Shown here piece after piece: positions 1 through 5,876 of a stretch of 11,779 nucleotides of DNA. Source of the DNA: an uncultured Bacteroidales bacterium (GTDB taxonomy: Bacteria > Bacteroidota > Bacteroidia > Bacteroidales > UBA3663); contig CAJOOX010000002.1 in assembly GCA_905236195.1 (NCBI GenBank), forward strand, positions 1 to 11,779, in the 5' to 3' direction. The first letter of the stretch is position 1. Every line of letters starts with the position of its first letter. The notes under the pieces are model-generated. The model ran no database searches. It was not told the origin of the DNA and saw only the letters and a program-made list of their open reading frames with translations. Position numbers and translations under genes: made by a program.

Positions 1-1
1 G

Positions 2-34
2 CAGGTCGAACAGCTCCTGCGCAAAGGTCTTTGA
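2..34 (+). CDS. Possible 3' end of an upstream gene (partial)
   Basis: Frame 2 reads QVEQLLRKGL and stops at TGA 32-34, 13 nt before the ATG of the next gene. The spacing fits an operon junction, and the residues look like the end of an amphipathic helix. Ten codons are too few to identify a product. The other forward frames are also open over this short stretch (frame 1 stops at 40-42; frame 3 runs into the acyltransferase), so this is only the most natural reading. Confidence 0.3.
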   Translation, partial: QVEQLLRKGL

Positions 35-47
35 TTTTTTAGTCCCG

Positions 48-929
48 ATGGAGCATAAGGGTTGGAAGGGTAAAACCGACGGGCTGCCCTGGATGCAGCA
101 TACGCTCATACGGATGATGCGGGTCATCGATATCCGCGTCTTCTATGCCGTTATGGTGCTGGTCATTCCGGGCTATCTCATCTTCGGATACAGGGGCACG
201 CGCGCCATCTGGCGGTTCTTCCGTCTGAGGTTCGGCCAAAACCCCTTCCGGGCCTTCCTCTCGGTCTGCCGCAGCGAATTCACGGTGGGACAGATTGTGC
301 TTGACCGATTCGCCGCCCACGCCGGCCGCCGTTTCAACATCTCGCTCGAGGGGCACGAAGCCTGGCAGCAGCTCAACAACGGGGAACCGGGGTTCCTCCA
401 GATTTCCAGTCATGTAGGCAATTTCGAACTGACGGGCTATTGCCTCAAAGCCTACCGCAAACGCATCTATGCCCTCGTCTATGACGGCGAAACCGAGGTG
501 ATGATGAAATATCGCGAGAAACTCTTTCGCGCCAACAACATAGATATGGTCATTGCCAGCCAGGATATGAGCCACATCTTCACTCTCTCGGCCGCGCTGC
601 GCGACGGACAGATTGTCTCCATTCCCGGCGACCGCGTCTATGGCTCGCCGAAGGTCATCCCCTGCCCCTTCTTGGGCGCCGATGCCGATTTCCCCCTTGG
701 GCCCTTCGCCCTCGCGGTGCAGCGACAGTCGCCCGTGGTCGCCATCTACACGATGCGCGAGTCCACATGGCACTACCGGACCATTGTCCACCCGCTCAGC
801 TATGCGCCCGGGCTCTCTTCCCGTCAGCAGGCCGAACATCTCGCCCGGCAGTTCGCCGCCTCGCTCGAGTCCGTCGTCCGGCGATACCCTCTCCAGTGGC
901 TCAACTACTACGAGTTCTGGCACAACTAA
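48..929 (+). CDS. LpxL/HtrB-like lysophospholipid acyltransferase family protein
   Basis: This 293-aa protein belongs to the LpxL/HtrB (lipid A late acyltransferase) branch of the LPLAT superfamily, which moves an acyl chain from acyl-ACP to a lipid acceptor at the inner membrane. The N-terminus has the family's W-K-G-K-T start (residues 6-10), then a hydrophobic anchor at about residues 31-46. The catalytic HX4E motif is H122-V-G-N-F-E127. A second conserved block, PGDR (D195, R196), is followed by a P-F-L-G...F-P-L-G-P-F stretch typical of the family. ATG 48 puts W-K-G-K-T close to the N-terminus as in homologues, although the frame stays open upstream. The gene lies in the polyene-like operon, 34 nt before the hotdog gene. 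Aryl-polyene clusters carry acyltransferases of this kind, thought to build the lipid anchor. The substrate here is inferred, and a true lipid A role cannot be excluded. Confidence 0.85.
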   Translation: MEHKGWKGKTDGLPWMQHTLIRMMRVIDIRVFYAVMVLVIPGYLIFGYRGTRAIWRFFRLRFGQNPFRAFLSVCRSEFTVGQIVLDRFAAHAGRRFNISLEGHEAWQQLNNGEPGFLQISSHVGNFELTGYCLKAYRKRIYALVYDGETEVMMKYREKLFRANNIDMVIASQDMSHIFTLSAALRDGQIVSIPGDRVYGSPKVIPCPFLGADADFPLGPFALAVQRQSPVVAIYTMRESTWHYRTIVHPLSYAPGLSSRQQAEHLARQFAASLESVVRRYPLQWLNYYEFWHN

Positions 930-963
930 GAATTATATTTTTTTTAATCAATTTCATACAATT

Positions 964-1392
964 GTGATACCCGGGTTCAAGGATATAGATGTCAGGGAAC
1001 TGATTCCCCAGAAGGACCCCTTTGTTCTAGTGGATCAACTCGTTTCGTGGAACGAGGCGGAGACCCGTACCCGTTACACGGTACCCGACAACGGAATCAT
1101 GGTGCGCAACGGACGGCTCTGCGCAGCAGGTTTGGTCGAGGTGATGGCCCAGACGTCGGCCGCCCACATCGGATATATCAACAAATATATCCTCCTCAGG
1201 CCCGTCAGCATGGGTTACATCGGTGCTGTCAGGCGTCTGTCGGTCTACCGGGAGCCACGGGTGGGTGAAACCATTGAGGCCACGCTGCGTATCGAAGCCG
1301 AAGCGGGACCCCTCACCCGCATCGGGGTGCTGCTCTCGGTCAGAAACGAGGCGGTCGCCTGGGGTGAATTAACTGTAGCTCTGCAACAATGA
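964..1392 (+). CDS. Hotdog-fold 3-hydroxyacyl-ACP dehydratase-like protein (ApeP/FabZ type)
   Basis: This is a 142-aa single hotdog domain related to FabZ and to the dehydratases of aryl-polyene clusters, which remove water from 3-hydroxyacyl-ACP. The family opening is visible as L-I-P-Q-K-D-P-F-V-L-V-D (residues 13-24), and the central helix carries L-V-E-V-M-A-Q with E59 in the FabZ Glu position. The residue matching the FabZ catalytic His (P-H-R-x-P) is Gln16, so activity may need a partner subunit or be altered. The start is the in-frame GTG at 964; no ATG lies between it and the region overlapping the upstream acyltransferase, and the homology begins just after it. The upstream spacer is AT-rich with a run of eight T. 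Its TGA stop overlaps the ATG of the next gene (ATGA), which indicates translational coupling to the ketosynthase. Confidence 0.8.
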   Translation: MIPGFKDIDVRELIPQKDPFVLVDQLVSWNEAETRTRYTVPDNGIMVRNGRLCAAGLVEVMAQTSAAHIGYINKYILLRPVSMGYIGAVRRLSVYREPRVGETIEATLRIEAEAGPLTRIGVLLSVRNEAVAWGELTVALQQ

Positions 1393-3149
1393 TACGCGTT
1401 CTGACCCGACATATCGTTACGCCCCTGGGCGGAAACCTAGCTGCCAACTGGGAGGCCCTCCTTGCCGGACAGTCTGCCCTCAGACGGTACGAAGGTAACG
1501 CTTCGCTGCCAGAGCCTTATGTGGCCTCGAAATTCGATGACCGCACTCCGCTCCCCGGCCACACGCTCTTTGAAACCTGGGTCGTACGCGCGCTGCGCGA
1601 CGCTCTCGCGCAAACTGCGGTCGATACAGCATCGCCCCGCACCCTCTTCATCCTCTCCTCCACCAAGGGCAATATCTCCCTGTTGGAGACCGATTCTGCT
1701 ACTGAAGCCGCATTGCTGCCTGTGGCGGCCGCCAACATCGCGCGCTCCGTCGGGTTCACCTCCGAACCGCTGGTGGTCAGCAACGCCTGCATCAGCGGTG
1801 TCGCTGCCCAGGTGATTGCGATGCGCTTGCTCCAGGCGGGAAGCTGCGACACCGCCGTCATCGCCGGAGCGGACGTACAGGACCGCTTCATCATCTCAGG
1901 CTTCCAGTCGTTCAAGGCGCTGGCGCCCGAACCCTGTCGGCCCTTCGATGCAGCACGCCAGGGGCTCAATGCCGGAGAGGCTGTCGCGGTAATGGTATTG
2001 CAGAATGTGCCCGACAACGAGGTCGCCGAAACCGACTGGGTACTCCTCAGGGGCGCTGTTCGCAACGATGCCAACCACATCTCGGGGCCGTCCCGTACGG
2101 GTGAAGGTTCCTATCAGGCCCTGCAGAGCATTCTCGAGGATGTGAATACCGAAGCGCTCGCTTTCGTCAACGCCCACGGAACAGCAACCCCCTACAACGA
2201 CGAGATGGAGGCAAAGGCAATTACGCGCGCCGGACTGCAGAACGTGCCCGTCAACGGATATAAAGGATACTACGGCCACACAATGGGCGCAGCGGGCCTG
2301 CTCGAGACCATTCTGTCGCAGCAGGCTGTCGATTGCCACACCGTCGTCGGGACGCGTGGCTTCGAAACCGCCGGAGTCAGTCTGCCGCTCCGCCTCTCGG
2401 CCGCCCATCACCCTACCGGCCGGCAGGCCTTCGTCAAACTCCTGTCTGGCTTCGGAGGTTGTAATGCGGCCGTCCTGTGGGCCCGGAAAGGGGCTATTCC
2501 TGAACTCCTGCCCCGGGGGATGGAGCCGAAACCCGGTCTGCCCCGGCTCCGCGAAATCGCGACGTTCTCGCTCTCCGACACCTCCCTCACGGAACTCTAC
2601 CGCAGCTGCGTGGGCGACTATCCCAAGTTCTACAAGATGGACCCGCTCTGCCGTCTGGGCTTCATCGCTTCGGAGCTCCTGCTCCGCAAGGCCGCCCGCT
2701 CCGGCCAGGAACCGGCTCCTGCCGTCATCCTTTTCTCGCGTGCTGGTTCCCTCTGCGACGACCTGCGCTATCAGGCCACCATCAAGCCCGACAGTTTCTT
2801 TCCCTCCCCGGCCATCTTTGTCTATACATTGCCCAACATCGTGACGGGCGAGATATGTATCCGCAACGGATGGAACACCGAGTCCTCGATGTTCCTCCTG
2901 CCCCGCAAGGACTGGAACCGCATGCTCTCCGTCGTCCGGGCCGCTATGATGGACGCCCATGCCTCCCGCGTGCTCTGCGGATGGGTCGACGCTCCCGACG
3001 AAGACCGCTTCGAAGCCGACCTCCGGCTCTTGCAGAAAGATTTTTTTGATTATACAGATTTTCAGATTAGAATACATAATGGAAGCATTGAAACAACAGC
3101 TCAAATCCCAGATCATCGAGGCTCTCAACCTCGTCGATCTCAAGCCTGA
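1389..3149 (+). CDS. Beta-ketoacyl-ACP synthase (FabF-like) with C-terminal pseudo-ketosynthase half-domain
   Basis: Residues 1 to about 365 form a FabF-like condensing enzyme with a complete triad: C134 in N-A-C-I-S-G, H263 in N-A-H-G-T-A-T and H297 in Y-G-H-T-M-G-A-A-G, with K292 before it and G-F-G-G-C-N at 354-359. It should extend an acyl chain with malonyl-ACP. Residues about 391-553 resemble the N-terminal half of another ketosynthase without its cysteine: T-L-P-N (480-483) stands at the nucleophile elbow, as in the chain-length-factor-like Ketoacyl-synt_2 family of polyene clusters. The last ~33 residues have no resemblance to a ketosynthase and run 71 nt into the ACP gene. They follow a T7 run (3041-3047), and a one-base shift there gives TGA at 3047-3049. 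The true C-terminus may therefore be near residue 553. The gene overlaps the upstream hotdog gene by 4 nt. The function call is firm; the pathway role is inferred. Confidence 0.88.
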   Translation: MIRVLTRHIVTPLGGNLAANWEALLAGQSALRRYEGNASLPEPYVASKFDDRTPLPGHTLFETWVVRALRDALAQTAVDTASPRTLFILSSTKGNISLLETDSATEAALLPVAAANIARSVGFTSEPLVVSNACISGVAAQVIAMRLLQAGSCDTAVIAGADVQDRFIISGFQSFKALAPEPCRPFDAARQGLNAGEAVAVMVLQNVPDNEVAETDWVLLRGAVRNDANHISGPSRTGEGSYQALQSILEDVNTEALAFVNAHGTATPYNDEMEAKAITRAGLQNVPVNGYKGYYGHTMGAAGLLETILSQQAVDCHTVVGTRGFETAGVSLPLRLSAAHHPTGRQAFVKLLSGFGGCNAAVLWARKGAIPELLPRGMEPKPGLPRLREIATFSLSDTSLTELYRSCVGDYPKFYKMDPLCRLGFIASELLLRKAARSGQEPAPAVILFSRAGSLCDDLRYQATIKPDSFFPSPAIFVYTLPNIVTGEICIRNGWNTESSMFLLPRKDWNRMLSVVRAAMMDAHASRVLCGWVDAPDEDRFEADLRLLQKDFFDYTDFQIRIHNGSIETTAQIPDHRGSQPRRSQA

Positions 3150-3336
3150 AGACATACAGGACGATGCGCCCCTCTTCGGCGAAGGCCTAGGTCTCGACAG
3201 CATCGATGCCCTCGAACTCATCATGCTCATGGAGAAGAACTACGGCATCCGTCTCAGCAATCCCGCCGAGGGAAAGGCCATCTTCCGCTCCGTCGGCGTG
3301 ATGGCGGAATATATCAGTCAGAACCATACTAAATAA
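3079..3336 (+). CDS. Acyl carrier protein
   Basis: This 85-aa protein has the standard ACP shape: an acidic four-helix domain with the phosphopantetheine site in L-G-L-D-S-I-D, where S41 is the attachment serine. The following helix L-E-L-I-M-L-M-E-K-N-Y-G-I is the typical partner-recognition helix II. It would carry the growing chain for the two ketosynthases on either side of it. ATG 3079 is preceded by an AT-rich stretch of the kind seen at starts in this group, and an upstream extension in the same frame would only be shadow sequence of the ketosynthase gene. It overlaps the end of the 586-aa ketosynthase as read and is followed 8 nt later by the 724-aa ketosynthase. Type II aryl-polyene clusters usually have two ACPs; only one lies in this window. 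Confidence 0.93.
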   Translation: MEALKQQLKSQIIEALNLVDLKPEDIQDDAPLFGEGLGLDSIDALELIMLMEKNYGIRLSNPAEGKAIFRSVGVMAEYISQNHTK

Positions 3337-3344
3337 GCACTCCG

Positions 3345-5519
3345 ATGATTTGTATCACTGGCATAGGTATCGTCTCGGCGCTCGGCATCGGTGTGGATGC
3401 CAACCGTTCCACGCTGCGCGATCTGCGTAGCGGGATAGCGCCCGTGCGCTTTCTCGACACCGTCCATCGCGACCTTCCAGTGGGGGAAGTGCCCGCCTCT
3501 GACAATGAACTCCGTTCGCTGCTCGGCCTCCCCGATGACTGGGCGGCCAACCGTACTGTACTCCTGGGCAAACTGGCACTGAGAGAAGCCCTCAGTTCCG
3601 CCCGCGTGAAGGACAAGGTGCGCACCGCGTTCCTCAACGGTACGACCGTGGGAGGCATGGACCGCACCGAACAGGCTTTGTGCGACATCCTCAAAGGCGC
3701 GAAGGCCGCTCCCGACGTCGCTCTCCACGACTGCGGGGCTACAACCTGCGCCATCGCCGACGGCGAAAACCACTGGGAACTGGTCTCTACCCTCTCTACG
3801 GCCTGTTCGTCGGCTGCCAACGCGATGATTGTGGGTGCCGAACTCATTCAGTCCGGACGCGTCGATTGCGTGGTGGCCGGTGGCGCCGAATGTCTCTCCA
3901 GGTTCCACCTCAACGGCTTCAATGCCCTCATGATTCTCGACCATCAGCGCTGTCGGCCCTTTGCCGACGACCGTGCGGGTCTCAACCTCGGCGAGGGTGC
4001 GGCCTATCTGGTCCTCGAGTCGGAGAAAACGGCCCGGGCTCGCAAGACTCAGGTGTTGGGATATCTCTCGGGCTGGGAAAATGCCTGCGATGCATTCCAC
4101 CAGACGGCCTCTTCCCCCGACGGCGAGGGTGCTTATCGCGCGATGACGGGCGCCCTCCGTTCCGCAGGACTCTCGCCCGACGACATCGCTTACATCAATG
4201 CCCACGGAACGGGCACCCCCAACAACGACGAGACGGAACTCGCGGCAATGCACCGTGTCTTCGGCTCCGGACTCCCGCCCTTCGCGTCCACCAAGTGGCT
4301 CACGGGCCACACCACCTCGGCATCCGGCTCCATCGAGGCCGCATTCTGCATCATGGGCCTCAACGCAGGCTTCATGCCCGGGCTCTCGGTCAAACCCGCC
4401 CAGTCTCTGCGCCACGTTCTCTGCAACTCCTTCGGTTTCGGGGGCAACGACACCGCTGTCGTGCTCTCTGCTCCCGATGCACCGCCTGCGGTCACGCCTT
4501 CCGTTGCTTCGGTCGATAGACCGGTCCTCGTAGTCGAGGCAGCTGCCCAGATTTCCTGCCAGCAGCCTCTCTCCGATGCCTGGCTTCGCACGCCTGACCT
4601 CTGCTCCGGTCCTGTGGCCCGCACCGTCGACCCAAATTTCGGGGAGTGGATTTCGCCCGCCGAAGCGCGACGGATGGGCCTCCTCCTCAAACGGACCCTC
4701 ACCAACGCACGCAGGACTCTCGGCGAAGCCGGTATCTCGGTGCCCGACGCCATCATTACGGGTACCGGACTGGGCAACATCGAGGACTCCGAACAGTGTC
4801 TCCTCTCTATGCTCGAGAACGGCGAGACCTCCGTGTCGCCCACACGCTTCATGCTCTCAACCCACAACACCTTCTCGTCGCTCATCGCAATAGCAACAGA
4901 AGCGCATGGCTACAACGCAACCTATTCCCATCGCGGTCTCTCCTTCGAGAGCGCTCTTGCCGATGCCTGCCTCCGCCTCCGGAGGGGGCTCGCCGGCAAC
5001 GTACTCCTAAATGCTGTCGATGGTATGACGGACAACTGCTACCGCTTCCTTTGCAGCACGGGCGAACTCGGTCTGCCCGAACAATACCCCGCCTCCGAAG
5101 CGGCCGCATCCTTCCTCCTCCGCGCCGTCTCGCCCGATGAGATTAAGGACAAAATAATGATTATCGGCCACAGGCTCTTCCATCAGCCCACCGCCTACGA
5201 ACTCGGGGAGGCCGTCCGCGATATGGTGCTCGAACAGGGTGCCCCCTTCGAAACCATACCGGTTGTGTTTGCCGCTTACAGTGGTGTCGCGGAAGATTTC
5301 CCATACTACGGCGCGATATTCTCTGATATCTTCCAGGAGTTGAGACCTGCCTACTATTCCCGGTTCCTCGGGGTTAGCTTCTCAACCCCCGCCCTCGCGT
5401 TCTACATGGCGTTCCGACAGATGCAGTCCATTCCCGGACAGGTTGGTATCCTGCTCTTCAACAACAGCAAGTCGGGTGCTTCGCTCACTCTGCTCGGCAA
5501 GAATATGGTACTCCTATGA
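3345..5519 (+). CDS. Ketosynthase fused to a degenerate (chain-length-factor-like) ketosynthase
   Basis: At 724 aa this is nearly twice the usual FabF length. Residues 1 to about 385 are a full condensing enzyme with C154 (T-A-C-S-S-A), H287 (N-A-H-G-T-G-T-P), K317 and H322 (T-G-H-T-T-S-A-S-G). From about residue 420 a second ketosynthase-like fold follows. At its nucleophile elbow it has S-T-H-N-T-F-S-S (505-512) instead of a cysteine. Its C-terminal half has A-A-Y-S-G (Y645) where the first His should be and G-V-S-F-S (676-680) where the second should be, then a glycine-rich end like other ketosynthases. This is the pattern of a chain length factor, so the protein looks like a KS:CLF heterodimer in one chain. 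It starts 8 nt after the ACP and its stop overlaps the next ATG. The alignment to a CLF was made by eye. Confidence 0.88.
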   Translation: MICITGIGIVSALGIGVDANRSTLRDLRSGIAPVRFLDTVHRDLPVGEVPASDNELRSLLGLPDDWAANRTVLLGKLALREALSSARVKDKVRTAFLNGTTVGGMDRTEQALCDILKGAKAAPDVALHDCGATTCAIADGENHWELVSTLSTACSSAANAMIVGAELIQSGRVDCVVAGGAECLSRFHLNGFNALMILDHQRCRPFADDRAGLNLGEGAAYLVLESEKTARARKTQVLGYLSGWENACDAFHQTASSPDGEGAYRAMTGALRSAGLSPDDIAYINAHGTGTPNNDETELAAMHRVFGSGLPPFASTKWLTGHTTSASGSIEAAFCIMGLNAGFMPGLSVKPAQSLRHVLCNSFGFGGNDTAVVLSAPDAPPAVTPSVASVDRPVLVVEAAAQISCQQPLSDAWLRTPDLCSGPVARTVDPNFGEWISPAEARRMGLLLKRTLTNARRTLGEAGISVPDAIITGTGLGNIEDSEQCLLSMLENGETSVSPTRFMLSTHNTFSSLIAIATEAHGYNATYSHRGLSFESALADACLRLRRGLAGNVLLNAVDGMTDNCYRFLCSTGELGLPEQYPASEAAASFLLRAVSPDEIKDKIMIIGHRLFHQPTAYELGEAVRDMVLEQGAPFETIPVVFAAYSGVAEDFPYYGAIFSDIFQELRPAYYSRFLGVSFSTPALAFYMAFRQMQSIPGQVGILLFNNSKSGASLTLLGKNMVLL

Positions 5520-5869
5520 AACTCTTCCTCCTCGCCGTCCTGCAGTCCGTCCTCCTCGCGGCTTCCCAGGTGCTCCTCAAGATTGCCCTGCGCGACTTGC
5601 CGACCTTTGCGTGGACGTGGGATTATTGGCGGCAGCTCTTGCTTAGCCTCCCCTTCTTTCTCACGGGGGTGTCCTTTGCCGCTGCATCGCTGCTCTGGCT
5701 CTACATCATCCGCCATTATCCCTTCTCGATGGCCTACCCTCTCGTCAGCCTCAGCTATGTCTTCGGCATGCTGGCTGCCCTCTGGGTCTTCCACGAGACG
5801 GTGTCCGCCGCCTCTTGGATTGGACTTCTTTTGATATTATCCGGTTGTTGGCTCATTGCCGCAAGATAA
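5516..5869 (+). CDS. Four-helix SMR/EamA-type membrane transporter (ArnE/ArnF-like)
   Basis: This 117-aa protein is almost entirely hydrophobic. Four membrane helices can be seen at about residues 3-24, 41-62, 66-88 and 94-115. The size, the short loops and the pattern S-L-S-Y-V-F-G-M near helix 3, followed by a helix containing G-L-L-L-I-L-S-G-C-W, match the small multidrug resistance / EamA half-size family that includes the ArnE and ArnF lipid-linked sugar flippase subunits. Such proteins work as dimers, so this one may be a homodimer or pair with a subunit outside the window. Its ATG overlaps the ketosynthase stop (ATGA), and its own stop is 7 nt before the glycosyltransferase fusion. That position suggests moving a lipid-linked glycosyl or acyl intermediate across the inner membrane. 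The substrate is inferred from context only. Confidence 0.8.
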   Translation: MKLFLLAVLQSVLLAASQVLLKIALRDLPTFAWTWDYWRQLLLSLPFFLTGVSFAAASLLWLYIIRHYPFSMAYPLVSLSYVFGMLAALWVFHETVSAASWIGLLLILSGCWLIAAR

Positions 5870-5876
5870 AAACAAT

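Noticed and set aside
39..923. Long minus-strand open frames opposite the biosynthetic and ribF genes (for example 39-923, 1896-3230, 3318-4415, 8030-8983, 9275-10249)
   Set aside because: They lie opposite genes with clear family motifs. The strong preference for C in third codon positions gives antisense codons starting with G, which removes stops and creates long open frames. None shows a recognisable domain.
613..963. Upstream extension of the hotdog gene back to an ATG at 613
   Set aside because: It would overlap the acyltransferase by more than 300 nt in another frame, the extra residues are low-complexity Ser/Pro/Arg-rich shadow sequence, and the family homology begins just after GTG 964.
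930..963. Internal promoter in the AT-rich spacer before the hotdog gene
   Set aside because: TATATTTT only partly matches the TAnnTTTG box and no TTTG lies at the right distance upstream, so it is not supported.
5856..5876. TTG 5856 as the start of the hotdog-GT2-PlsC fusion
   Set aside because: It would overlap the transporter's stop, while ATG 5877 is 7 nt after that stop and just before the domain begins.
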